Shown here piece after piece: positions 1-12,800 of a stretch of DNA of 64,000 nt (its first letter is position 1; every line of letters starts with the position of its first letter). A program made the position numbers and the translations under genes. Location: assembly GCF_021018805.1 (NCBI RefSeq), contig NC_086249.1:78270472-78334471 (forward strand). Reading direction: 5' to 3'. The notes under the pieces were generated by a model that saw nothing but the letters and a program-made list of their open reading frames with translations, had not been told where the DNA came from and searched no databases. This DNA is from Prinia subflava. Its lineage: Eukaryota > Chordata > Aves > Passeriformes > Cisticolidae.

Positions 1-1075
1 TATACATTAATACGTAGAAAAATGTGTGAAAGCCCATTGACAAAGGAAAACTCTTAACTGACTTGCTGAAAGACACTCTAACCCTCATTTAAGACTGTAT
101 TACTTCTGTGAACTGCTGTCCTAATTAGACCACATTAGGTGTCCTTGGTTTACTGCAGGGCCAGAGCCATTCATGCCCGTTGTGATGACATGGCTGGTGT
201 AATTTGGTGAACTGGTGAACATGCAACATTAGTGTCTGTCAAATTGATTTCCTGCTGATATTTCTCCTTATGTATATGACACGGGCAACTACTTGAGAAA
301 ATAATTAAAATTTTGTTCGTATCTGAGATGAAAAGTCTTTCTTTCAAGATCTGCTATGAGAAACTTTCAGAGGCAAAAGAATTAAAGGTATTTGCAGCAT
401 TCTGAGAGACTAATGAAGAGGTTGTGTGATTTGAAGGTTAGCTCATTGGGCTGGGACTCATTAACATAACTAGGCAAACAATAGGGTGGGGTTTTTTTGA
501 TTCAGTGATCAAACCCGAGCATTGGGGGAAATCTCAAGCAGATCTTTAAAAATACTTTTGTAGTTAAATCCAAAACAAAGCTAAAATTCGAATAAAGAAG
601 TGCTTTATTTCAAGATGTCTTAAAAAAAAATTTGGATTTTTTCCTGGAAGACTGGAAATTGAATATTTTAAATAGAGAAGGCTAAAGATTTTATTCTGGA
701 CTACTTTATCACTTTTCAAAGAGCTATTCTCTTTAAAAGTAAGACAATTAAATCTTTGCAACTTATTTTAATATGCTCCTGTCCTATTTTCTGGCCATGA
801 ATATTTCCTGCTGAGAATTTGAAACTAGATTTACTCCTTGTAGCTGTGCCTGTACTGCAAACCATTAAAACCTCCTCAGCCTTAGTCTCAAGTCCAGGGT
901 GGGATCTGCTAGAGATCACAGTGGCTGCTTCCTATGTTGCATGTCTGGATTTACTTTGCATGAAAACCAGGAAAGCATGAAGTAATGATTGCTATTTGAC
1001 TTTTGCATTGAAGTAGACCCAGAAGATCTGGGAAGCATTCCTGGCTTCCCCACTATCACCATAAGTTTTGAAATA
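1..1075. other. Unique AT-rich intergenic sequence
   Basis: No repeat family, RNA gene or credible coding exon was recognised here. Open frames are short, run through homopolymers and lack any family resemblance. Confidence 0.6.
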
Positions 1076-1123
1076 CTGGGATTTTTTGTTTAGCAACTTT
1101 ATTATAAAGCTAAAAAATCCCAG
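1076..1123. repeat. Inverted repeat with perfect 12-bp stem
   Basis: The left arm CTGGGATTTTTT (1076-1087) is exactly complementary to AAAAAATCCCAG (1112-1123). The 24-nt interval contains a further TAGC/GCTA pair that could extend the stem across a small bulge. A transcript from either strand could form a hairpin, but nothing else points to an RNA gene. Chance occurrence in AT-rich DNA is possible. Confidence 0.7.
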
Positions 1124-1729
1124 TTGCTGAGTTTTGAAATAAATGTCCAGTTCTATTACGCAATAGATACATGACTTCTGGTCAGTATCTGTATTTCTGG
1201 GCTTAATTTTGCCTATGTGTACAGTGGGAACAATAATAGCTGCTTCCTTAGAACAGAGCTTTGAAATCTTTAGGAAAAAAGTGCTATATAACTGTATTTG
1301 ACTGTATTCTAAATTATCTCTTTCTCCTATCAGCTCCCTGGCTTTTTACAAAAACAGAGTAAAATTTCTGCTTTTGAAAACTTTCTACTTCTTCCATTCT
1401 GTAGACCTAAGTTCCTAAATTTGTGGACAAAAATAAAAATCCACTGAAAACTAGCAGATACGAAAATATCACTTTTAGCTTAGGAAATGGGTAAACAGTT
1501 GAGTGCTGCAGTCTAGGATATTTGGACCTCTGTTGTGATGTTCACCCTGTTCTGGCACTCTTCCCTCTGCACCTGATACCGTCTGCTCCTTTTCTTTGTG
1601 AGGGTTCAGTGAGCCTGTATTGACCCACTAGATCAGAGTCTGGAAACATCATGTAGATGTCCTCAATCGAATTTCATTCCCAGCTACTCACATGGGTCAC
1701 CTCTTTCCATCCAAGGAAGTCTTTTCTTG
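1124..1729. other. Unique intergenic sequence, nothing recognised
   Basis: AT-rich sequence with no repeat, RNA gene or exon signal that I can support. Confidence 0.55.
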
Positions 1730-2088
1730 TTATTTCCAGTGTAAGCCACTCTGGCAAAGAGGCAGAATTCCCAGAAGATGCTGGGATTTGGCCTCCTGTT
1801 GGTGCTGAGCTGGAGTGCTAGGCCTCTGAAGGATGCTCCAGGCATCCTTTAAACAATCCATATGCATGGTGATGCTCTTCTGCTCCAGTTGCTCAGTGAA
1901 CTCACTGGCCTCCCCTTGCATTTCCAAAAATACTTGTCCATTGCTCTTTGCAGGAGCTGCTGCACATTTGCCATCTTGAACTGCACCTTCCTCTGCCAGA
2001 AACAAGCCCAGAACCCAGCTTTATCCCTACCATGAAACCCAGGAACTGAAATACAAATTTGTCCTCCTTCTGGAATAACACTGTCCAC
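1730..2088 (-). other. Unrecognised GC-richer segment with two overlapping minus-strand open frames
   Basis: Two overlapping minus-strand frames of 91 and 79 codons (1730-2005 and 1849-2088) cover a segment that is less AT-rich than its flanks. The upper-frame protein is rich in Gln, Ser and Glu and lacks a signal peptide or membrane segment. I do not recognise either product. The segment could be an old processed-gene or transposon relic in which a frameshift split one frame in two, or simply a chance open region. No splice or polyadenylation context decides between these. Confidence 0.2.
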
Positions 2089-5000
2089 TTCTGGGAGACA
2101 TGGTATTGGATTTGTGGAGTCTTGGTTCTGACCTGGTACGAATGTTACATTCCTTACGTCAAGTTTCTATGTCTTTGGTGGGTTCTCTGGGGAAGTGAGA
2201 CAGAAAAAGCAGAACATGTTCACTTGGTAGTTTTTATATCTGCCTTTATCCCTAAACACACATGAACACATGAAACAACAGGTACTCAAGTCATGTTCTT
2301 TCTTTGCAGGCCATCTTCACTTTAAAACTACCATTTCTTAGTGATCCTAACAAATAATCTCAAAGAAATGATATCTTCAGGAAGCAGACTGTCTTCTTTC
2401 TACTGAGGAATGGGACTGCTTTAAAGGGGAAAATTGTCTTCCTGTCATAGCGGTGTAAGCAGTAGAAAAAATGCATAAACAGTGCAATTCCTAGTGATTT
2501 GTTAGGGTAATTTTAGAGGCCAACAGTATCTTGCTTGTCTTCTTGTGGTTGTACCTTCTTGCTTCTGGTTGCCTGTAAAGAAGTGTGCAGTGCCCCTCTT
2601 TCTACCGTATCTACCAACTCCATTAGAATGTTTCTAGTACCCTGGCTACTCCTTTTTAATTATTTGGTGTTTTCTGTTTTCTGTTTAACTTAACAGTGGT
2701 TGTAATTTGTCTGGGTTTGTTGGGTTTATTTGGTTTCTTGGTTTATTCTTAGTCAGAACTCTTGAAAGGGATCACTCTCAAAACTTTGGCACATGGACCA
2801 GTTCTGTCAACAAAACACTCTTCAGTTATTGTAATGGGCCAAAGAACTGTATGATGTTGTCTCTTGACCTTGTTCCAGATGGCAAGTGTCACTAAAAACC
2901 CTCTGAACACTCTAAGTGCTTGCTTAATATCACAATTGTTGCAGTTGCAGTGAGATGCTATGTGATCACAAATGGGAAGAGAGCTGGTTCAAGAGTCGAC
3001 CTCTCTAATAAGATGTGTCATTGCTATGATAAATCCCTGTATGGTGTGTCATGTGGCCAGTGAAGTGAAAAATATTATGAATTTATTTTCAGGTGTGAGG
3101 AATTTCCTTGGTACTGGTTAAGATGAAAGTTGCCACAGAAAAAAAGATAGCTACTTTACTTTTCCTGAACAGACAGATAAATTCTACCTCACCCAGACTC
3201 TGTTGAAGGAAAATGGAGCTAGGAATCCATGCCACTAGAAGGGCACATCACTATAAAACAAAGACTTTTTGTACGGATGAGCCATTGCTCTAATTTGTCA
3301 CCTTGTTGAAGCAAAAAGAAATCCCATAGGCCACTGTGGCATCTAGGCTAGGCAGCTGTTGTGTATTTCAAGTTATCCTAATAATGGATAGCCTACACTG
3401 CCATTAGGTAGTTTATCAACAGAGCACTCCTCTTTTGCAAGCTGACAAATTTTCACCTTTCTGTGCACCACATATTCCCAAAATTTTGGCCTAAACTCCC
3501 TCAGCAACCTGTCCAAATGTTTGTTGCTTTAAAGGTGAAAAATACTCTTCAAAAACTCAACCAAAATCACTTAACAGCTGAATTTATGTGCCAAAGCCTT
3601 GCTAATTCCCTGACTCAAAGGGGAGCTAAATTCAGACCCATTGAGGCAAATGTCTCATGCTGTAGTTATCACTTACTTTTCCTGGGTGCTCCTTGCAGTG
3701 CCTGGAATATCCTGCACTAACTTTATGCATACTCTGTTGGCTGGTTCATGTATTGTAGCATTAAAATGGTCTGGCTTCAAGCTCAGTAGGAGGCTGAGCA
3801 TTCCAGGCCTTTGAGAGGAAAGGGGAACTAAAAGTGTTGCTGCATAACCAGGAACTCCCACGAGAATAAGATTAACTAATGTTTTCCCCAATTTCTACCA
3901 AGTGGCTTTGATAAATGACTAAATACATAATGCCATTTGATTCAAGCTAAATTCTATGCTGTTTTTCAAATCCCAGTGTGAAAGAAGGCTGCTCCTGAGA
4001 ATGCTACATGGCACAGAGTGCCAACATGTTTTTACAATAATAATAATTTACATTTTTATTAAGAATTTATTTTTGAAGTATCCCAAAATGCTTCATAAAA
4101 ACCATACATAGAGTCCTACAGATTTTATACCTATGGGAGCAAGGCAGTGCAAGGAGGGAAAATGTTGTGACTATGCTTCATCAATCTCTATTTTATGTAA
4201 AGTATATGTGGTTTTTAATGCTTACATAAGAAAAATGAGTTCTCAGCTCTTTAATGATCAAATTTAAAACAATCCAGTGGAAGAGGGCAAACTAAACCAA
4301 ACCTATTAGGAAATCATTCTTTGAGATCAGGATTGTGTTGTTTAAAAGGAATATATATTCATGCTTGGAATGGAGACTTACAGGATCATTTTTATTCAAA
4401 GATTCCTGATAGGAACAGCCAAATTCTCAATCCTTTTGCTCTATAATGTTGCATTGAAGGGAAAGTAAAACAGGTGCAAGGCAATGTTTTTAGCCTTGGA
4501 TGAAACACTGGAGAACAGACATACGATTAGCTGCTGCTGTTTTAAGGCTCGACCTCCATCTTCTTGCTGAACCCACAGAGGATGCAGTGGGTGGATAAAA
4601 AAAATAGATATTTGTGCTACCTTCGAACTTTGGCAGAAAAAGAGGTTATTTCTGTACATTTTGCATCATCCCTCCAATTCCCCATGAGCACCCCAGAGTG
4701 TGTCCCTGCTTTTCTGCTCTTAATTCACCGTGTGTGATCAGGATGGCTGCCCCATGCTCTCTGCTCATATAAATGACCTGGGTGACCTGCTCTCCTGCAC
4801 ACACAGATCCCTCCCTTGGAATTTTGCTGATATGTTTTCCTCTTTATTCAGACAAAATCTCACTGAAGTCACAACTTACATAAGAACTAAATGGAAAGTG
4901 GTAGCAAGATAATAATTTCCTGTGAAACAAAGTTTTCAGAGTCCTGGAGGGGATGGAGACCGGTGTAGCACCAGTCTGTAGATTCCATCAGCCACCTCTA

Positions 5001-8000
5001 TTCCAAAGCCAAGATAGTGCTGGTCTATAAGTAGGGTTCATCTAGCTTGACCTAGACCTGCTCCCACTGCTTGGCCCTAGAGCTTTACAGCTCTGACAGC
5101 AAAGTTGTCCTGCCAGGGATTTCTGAGGGGCAGAAATGGCCTGTTTTAAGTACAGGTTGTGCAGCGTGGAGGACAGAGCAAGCCTGCTGTGCTCTGCCCT
5201 GTCAGTGGCTGCATGCCAGTTCCCTGTGAGTGATCCTCCTATTTGCATTGCTCTTCTGAGCAATGGGCCTAAGTGGGGTTGCTTCTATTGCAATGCTTTC
5301 CCTCATTTCTGCTGAAAGGGTTTATCAGAATTCTCTTTGAGTAAATCACACCTCATGAGGTCTCAAAAATATAATTTGAAGCTAAAGCCTAGAATCGTAT
5401 TTCTGTCTCCATCTTCTGCAAAGAAGCTGTCAATTAGAGACACCAGGTGGGAGCAAAGATCACTGAAAGCAAAACTGAATCAAAACATGGATTTTTCTGC
5501 CTGCTGAGGAGTTAGAGAGTTTTTGCTATCCTTCAGCTGGCATAGCTGATTTAGTGTGAGGGGCAAACTGTTGCACTCTTAATGAGTGAGGAAGCATATA
5601 TATAATATTCCCATACAATCCCAGAGAATCAAAGTGAAGTTCTGAGGGAAACAGGGAGCACCAACTGTTTTCCAGTTTGCTGAATGGAACAGTTTAATGC
5701 ACAAGGTGGCTACCAGAAGGCTCTGGTTCTATTCCCCAAAATGATGTGACTTATGCTGTAAACTGGCAAATCCAGTTCGTCTCCTAGAACCTCTATTTTC
5801 ATTTCCAGGCTTCTGTTTAGCAACACCATCAGTTACAGTAGGACACCCTCAGTCCTGTCACAGCTTCCTCCAGGACAGTATAAATTTTTAGCAGTGCTGA
5901 AGGAGTGTCTTAAACACACCCATCCACACACAAGCAAAACCCAACACAATGTGTTTGTTTCAGGTTTCCAAGCTGATAAGGATAAAGTCACAAATGACCC
6001 AGAACTATAAGCCTTAGGAATACCTTTGTAAATAGTTCCCAAATCTCCTCAATTCATCCATCCCGAAAGGGAGAAGTGTGTTCTGATCACATCTATCTTC
6101 TTCTCTGTCTCTTCTACTTTTTCTCATGTGTGTTGATTAAGACTAGGTAAAAATCCAGTGTACTCAAACCTAATTCACCTGAATTACTTCGGTAGAAATT
6201 CCAATCCCTTCCTTATAGGCTGCAGCTTTTGGAAAACTAAATAAAATATTTTGGTCTAGATAGAGCCTTGTTCAATGCTCAGCCACTGTTATCTTAACTC
6301 CTTGTAATTTTCTGTTTTACAGCTTCCTCTGACTATTACTGCAAATGCAGGAAGACTGATGTCATTTACATAAAGTGAAATAAATTCATGTTATTCAGAT
6401 TCATTCAAGATTTATTTAATATTTATATAAAATAATGCAAATGTTTCGTACATGTTGCCAATATGTTTACTACAAAGTTAAAGATTCTTTTCCTGGGAAG
6501 ATTACTGGTAGAGCTGTGGCTGGCTTAAAAGACATGAACAAAGCTTTGTCTGTAGAAGAGAGCAGAATAGGATAGGTAGACAGCCAGACAGGCAGCCAGA
6601 CTGACTGAACTAAGCTATCGAAGGGATATAGATAAAGCAGAATCACCAACAAGTAGTGGAGGCAGAGCTCTAATATTTTAGGCTTTGTATTATTAGACTT
6701 AATCAGCCCTCGAAGAGGAAAAAAATTCATCAGGATTCAAAAGTCTGAATCAGGCAATAAATCACCAGGACTAACAGATACCAGTTACAAACAAGACAGT
6801 GATGGCTCATGTAAAGCTTGAAGGAGAGAGATGTTCTGCTACCCTTTTTGGAACATATTCGCCATTGAGGAAGAATAAAATTTAGGAGGCCTTTCTTATA
6901 CTGAGATAGAGACAGGAATAACTGCAGTTAACAGTGCTGATGATGCTCTGTTGTCAGAGACAGAAGTACCCCAAGTATGATGCCAGTGGGCTCCAGGAGC
7001 AAAATGGAAATTTCACTTTCCTGTGAATAGTAAAGAGTTTGTTAATCAGTTACACCCAGGATAACTTTTAGTATCTGAATAGTTCCACTTGCCATATTGG
7101 GATGAATCATGTGAGTGGTGTTACCCACAGGGCATGTCATGAATTATTTCACTAGCTCATAAACTGACCATTAGGAAGTAAGTTTCTTGCACACAATCAA
7201 GCATACAGGTTTTAAAATGTAGTTTATGAGTGAACCTTAAAGGAAACAATTTTCTAACTTTAGATTAAAAAAAAAAAATAGGCAAAAACCCATAGAAAAA
7301 CACAGAGGGGAAAAGAAACCCTCAACAAAGAAACCCAGTTACCCACTGGATTTCCCCTTCCATTTCTTTCTTTACTGGGAAAAATCTGCACATTCTGTGG
7401 GGCACCAGAAGAGTGATGATATAACCCCAGAAAAGCTATGCAGCTCTTTCCTAAGCAAAATGGAGAGGCCTGCCACAACATTCATTATTTAGTATGGATG
7501 AAATGTTCTGGACATTACTTAGAGTGATCTAACGTTCATCCAGAGTCACAATGTTGGAGAAGTAGTAATCATGAGCACTGGTGCATGGAGAACTCGTTTA
7601 TCACTACAGAACCACAAAAGAAAGAGCCCATTTGAATCTTATTTTCAAGTGTGCTTTGAAGCGCTAAGGTTAACAAATCCTTTAGTCACATACTGTACAG
7701 CCCTAATCGAAGCTCTTTCTACTTGGTCCTGCAGAGTATGTCTTTTTGAATGAACCCCCTACAGAAATAAAAGGGACAGTGTAACTCTGAAACTCCACTT
7801 CTCTTTGAAACTGCTCTACCTGCTTTTGTGACGAGTAGTCCTATGACAACCACAAATGACACAGATAATTTTCTTGGTTGTTCAACATCTGTATTTGGTA
7901 GGTCTTTCTACATAGATAGTGTCACCTTTTTCCTTGATAGTATATGTCTTTTGCCGAGCGGCTACCAAGAGCAGACTTATTTTAAAAAATAATACAGAAG

Positions 8001-8601
8001 CACATTGACAAAAACAGCAGGGAAGGCATAGACCTACCTGAAATGATTTTCTGTTATTATTCAAGCTAACTTTTACCTCAAACCAAATCCAAACCTCAAA
8101 AGATCTGTCAGATTAATTTTTTTAAACAATGTTCAATTTAATCTTTTTTATAACCTTTGTTTCATCCAGAACAAAGATAGTATTGTAAGAACTCTGTATT
8201 AAAACTTTAATATTTAAATTCTCTCCTCAGTTCCTTGTGATCAAGAGGCCTCAATAACATCTGAAAAATTGAGATTGAAATCACAGCAAAATTCTTATTC
8301 ATGCACCACACTTCATTCCAGTTTTAGCACTAAAAACTTGTTTGACATCACTGATTTATTTGCTTCCTCTCTTCTACAACTGAGAATGTATAGGAAAGCA
8401 AATACTTTAGAGAGAGAGAGAGAAAAAGCTCTTTATTGTGCTTTGGTCAGATTTTACATTTATTTGAAATTACTGGCTGAGCATGTCAGCTGTCCTTGCC
8501 TGGCACTATGTTGCATATCTTGTACCTAAAGATGACCTCACCCTGTTTTTATATAAAATAAAATTTCACTTATTTAGTCATCCAAAGATAGAGCATCATG
8601 A
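2089..8601. other. Unique AT-rich intergenic sequence
   Basis: Contains only short low-complexity runs, for example an ATA-rich patch near 4036, a T/A-rich patch near 6400 and a short GA run at 8411-8424. A good isolated splice acceptor (CTTTCTTTGCAG) ends near 2309, but no matching donor or open exon follows. No gene or mobile element was recognised. Confidence 0.5.
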
Positions 8602-8690
8602 CCTCCCTTTCCTTTTCCTTCATTCCTTTCTCTCATCTCACTACTTCCTTTCTCTTTTTTATTCTATACTATTTTTCTTCCTTTTAAAGA
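8602..8690. repeat. Polypyrimidine low-complexity tract
   Basis: About 90 bases are almost entirely C and T on the plus strand, with CCTTT and TTCCT words repeated irregularly. The short open frame that crosses it is a composition artefact rich in Phe, Leu and Ser. Confidence 0.7.
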
Positions 8691-11271
8691 TATTCTGTCA
8701 TTATTTCATGTTTTTCATGTTATTCACAACTGAAGAAATAAGTGTATTTGAACTAATTTTATACCTAGTGATCAGGTAGGTCAGGTGAAAGGGGCACAGA
8801 GTTTAGTGGGAAACACTCAGGAGTGCAATTCTGGCATGACGACTGACTGTGCATGTCTGTGTCCAGGAGCTTTTGGTCAGACTATTCTTGTGAGTGAGAA
8901 AACGTGGTGCCAACCAAGCTAACAGCCTCTACAGAAACACTCAAGTCGAGAGCTGACTCATGTACAGATTTTGAGATCATGGCTGTGTTACCTGGGGAAT
9001 CAAAAACCCACTTCCATTATTGTTTTGCAAATCTCATTCTTCAGTTTAATGGAAAATAGGTTGCATGAGCTTTTGCACCCTGAAATGGTGTCACTTTACA
9101 AGTGGTAAAATAATTAATGTTAATTGTGAGTGTTTGGGCTGTGCTAGAAAACATAAAAAATTATATAGATGGTAAGTATCATCAAGTACTTTTGGAAACA
9201 TTTGCTCTCTCTTGGGGTTGATTTCTTTCTCTCTGACAATTGATTTCTTGGGGCACATTTTCAACAAGCACCTTTTAGGACAGCTTGCTCAAAGAAAAAG
9301 CTGAATCTAAGCTTCAGAACTGATAAATGCTCTAGAGAAACTTATACTGAAGAGGAGCTTTCTGTTTCTAGGAGAAGAAAAGGGCATGTCTAGCTATATT
9401 CTGGACAGGACGAAAATGCCAGCATCTCTAAACAAACAAATATAGAAACACTTTGTTAATTTTAATTCCACTTTATTTTCAAGGCACAATATCCTCTGAC
9501 AAAAAGAGGGTATCACCAACCTGCATTTCAGGGTTGAACAACCATATTAACACCTAAAGCTGGAAGAGATAATTTAGTCTTCTCTGTTATGTATTACACA
9601 CCATTAAGTTTCACAGAATTGTAGCTGTTTCTTCACTGAAGCCAACAGCTTGAGTTTCACTGAAATTGTCTCTTCAGAAGAGAACAGGTGATAACAGGAT
9701 ACTCACAGTGTCCAGAGCCCTGCCATGTCAGATGATAAAATGCATTATGCCTGTGTATTCCTACCAGAAGTGGGGACAAACCAGTCTTTTCACTACTAAA
9801 TACTGTTCTCTCCGTGTGAGCTAAGTAAAATTTTCTACAGCAAATTGGATTTTGTCCATACAGTTGAAGGTGTCCAGGGAACTATTTAGTTCTCTCTAAA
9901 GGAGGCATCTTCCAGCATTTGCCAGCTCACCTACATCTTGGCCTTCCTGAACTATCTGGATTGGCATAAGCCATAGAGGAAACTAATAGCTTACATGTAG
10001 ACATATATTTAAAATCCCAAATCCCATAACAATCTGAAGAAGATTTCCTGGGAATTCCATATCCTGTGGTGCAGAGAGAAATAAACTCAGCTAATACACA
10101 TTTTTAGAGAAATACTTTCCTCACACCAACTATAGCAATCCTAGCAAAAGTAAGGATAGGAATATATCTGGTCAGTTGACAAGTCCTTTCAAGTATTTGG
10201 GGATTACTATTTGTGCCTACCAGCAGGAGATTTCATTGCAGTTTGTGTCATAAGGTGAAGTCAAATGTGTCCTGATGACAATGCAAAGCTTCCCAGTCTT
10301 CTGTATAAAAAGGGTATGAAGAAAGAGCATCACAGGTGTCTGTTGTCAGGAGCCAAAGGTGAGAAGGGTGAAAACACAGCCAATGTCATCAGAAAACTCT
10401 AGCAGATTTTCTTGTGGAAACATTATCCACCACCAGCATTTTGAAAGATTTTATTTGAAAGATGCCAGGCAATGGCTGCTCCACTTGCATCTACTAAGGC
10501 ATTCCAGTGTTCATCTTCTCCAGTAGAATGCCCAGTCTTATTTCAAGGCTGAAGCTGATACCACATTCTCACTAATACATCTTTTAATATCTCTATTAAT
10601 TAGACTGAGATATTAAAACTGAGATATGAGCCCTTCACCAGCCCAAATATTGTTTGTGCCTTTCTATAAACAGTGTTCAATTCTTTCTTAACAGCCTTTT
10701 TGACAAATTGAGAAGGTTGAGCTGCTTGACTTCTCATTGTAAGAGATATTTTCACCTTGTATCTGTCTGAAGGAATCAACCTTTTTTTTCTTATACTTGC
10801 TATTTTTATTCAACTTTCCTTTTAGCATTTAAGGTTTTTTGACCTTTTTTAATAAAAAATTGCAGTGTGTAAGTGACATTTTCGGGATCTGGGTATTGGC
10901 AGTTGGTTTTGCTAGCACTTGTGCTTTTTTTATTTACTAAATTTACTGTAAATATGATAAGGCATACTAAGAAATGATGCATGATGAATTGCTGCCGTTG
11001 CTTTCACTTTTGTGTTTTCATTGTGTGAGAAAGCACACATATCCTGTGTGTAAGATTCTGGTAAGCTCATTGTATCACTGTACACTGCTGCAGTCTGTGT
11101 GTGGAGTCTCCAGTAGTTCTGTGTGAAATAAGATATAGCTGGTCATTGCTTTCTACTAAAGAATAATATTTATGTTTATTTTACAGCACTTGAAATCACA
11201 AATAAAAGTCAGTGAGTAGACCACAACGTATATTTAAAAATCTACTATGTTTGTGTTTTCAATATCAACAG
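8691..11271. other. Unique AT-rich intergenic sequence
   Basis: No repeat family or gene was identified. The stretch 10330-10600 is slightly richer in CA and CT dinucleotides, but I could not match it to CR1 or an LTR. Confidence 0.5.
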
Positions 11272-11303
11272 CCAACATCCTGGAGGTGTTTCAAATGATT
11301 CAG
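11272..11303 (+). other. Candidate short exon (32 nt) with strong splice donor
   Basis: An acceptor-like stretch ends in AACAG at 11271. A consensus donor CAG|GTGAGT begins at 11304. The enclosed 32 nt is open in two frames, one reading N-I-L-E-V-F-Q-M-I-Q. A 15-nt T run (11335-11349) follows within the putative intron. It could be an exon of a long noncoding RNA or of a gene outside the window, but short exon-like pairs also arise by chance. Confidence 0.2.
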
Positions 11304-11334
11304 GTGAGTAGGAAAGAAATTCAAGATATTTTTC

Positions 11335-11349
11335 TTTTTTTTTTTTTTT
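11335..11349. repeat. Poly(T) run
   Basis: Fifteen consecutive T, preceded by TTTTTC. There is no adjoining retrogene that would make this the complement of a poly(A) tail. Confidence 0.85.
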
Positions 11350-12389
11350 GAGATTTTTTTGCAAATATTTTGTAACTATTTTAAAATATGTATTTCCTGT
11401 CATGGAAGACACATAATATTTGTGGATTCCCAAATAAAATATCCTATAGCTCACACTCCTATCTTTTTTCATTGTTTCTCAGATATATAAATAATTTAGA
11501 TGTTTTAGACATTTGGGAAGCTTTAGAGGTGTGTCTCTCTCAACTGTTATATATTAATTTAATGAACTCAATGAATTTAATCCAAAAAGGGTCATCTGCC
11601 TTTTAAAATGTCTAAAATAAATAGGTAGATCTATTTTCAGAAGGCTTTGGTCATGATAAAACATTACTAGCCTAGGTTGGATCATTCTGTAGAATACCTA
11701 AAAGGATATTTCCTTGTAATTTTCACATGTAGGTAGAAAGGATATAAGGGATAACCAAATAAAAATTAAAGAAAAGCATAGAGGACAATTGAGCAATAAT
11801 TCAACCATGAAGTTATTAACTAACTAAATGATACAAACATCTATTAAAGCAGAAAGCAAATTACAGTCACACTCTCTTTCACACTTCAAACAACTAAAAG
11901 CTCTTCTGTGTAGAGAATAGGCTACTGGCTCAGGACTGGAACCCAGGAAAGTCCCCCTATACAAGACAGGACTAAATGCAGCAGTATACTGTGCAGTTAG
12001 AAAAATAGAATATTGCTGAGCTCATGCAAAGAAAATCAACACAGCTTCACTGTGTAAAGCAATCACAAGGGATAGATAAAAAAAATAAATTCTGGCATCA
12101 ATTCAACAGAAATTGATTCAAAAACCTGTCTCAGTGCAATAAACAGAAGTCTTGTCTGCAGTTTTCCAGTAATTAACTAGTCAAAAGTAAAACAATTTTT
12201 ATGGCAGAAATTTTTGGAGGTTTTAAAAGAAAAATTATTCCAGGGTTTGGAGGCTAGTGGCATAATGTGCCATCTGAGGTTTAATATTTGATGGGACCTG
12301 GTGAGATCAAAGAACTAGAAAGAAAAAACTACATTGAATACATAGGAATGAGCTCCAATTACGAGCTGGACAGTCCTTAAACTTAATAC
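11350..12389. other. Unique AT-rich intergenic sequence
   Basis: Nothing recognised apart from scattered A/T homopolymers. Confidence 0.5.
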
Positions 12390-12800
12390 AGCTTAAACAC
12401 AGCTGGAGATGGCATTGCTGCTCCTTACTTTAGGAGAAACACCACCAAAATGTCTTGAACCAGAGACAGTTCAACCCTGTAGGCCTGACAACATGCCGTG
12501 TGTCAGGATGAAGCCTATGGAAGTGTCCCATAATGAGAAGTTAATTAACCAGTGTCATGCTGCTGATGGCATGAGCTTCTGGTCTCAACCTGCTTCTTGT
12601 CTCAAAACCTCAACCTGCACTGCCTATGTCTGGTTCCTTAATTTCTATCCAAAACAGTCACCCTGTACACAATTACATCCTTTCATTAGGAGTGAGCTAG
12701 AAGCTATAAAACCTGAGCCCTTGGAAACTAGTTTCTGGACTGAATAAATTCTTGATATATCTTTCAGGCTATTCTGGCATCTATAAGTGTCCAAAACCCA
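12390..12800 (+). mobile_element. Possible degraded LTR (TATA box/polyadenylation signal pair)
   Basis: A TATAAAA box near 12706 is followed about 37 nt later by AATAAA near 12743, then a T-rich stretch. This compressed promoter/poly(A) arrangement is typical of retroviral LTRs. A 112-codon open frame (12409-12747) covers the same stretch and matches no protein I know. LTR ends (TG...CA) and target duplications could not be fixed, so an unrelated promoter-like coincidence remains possible. Confidence 0.25.
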
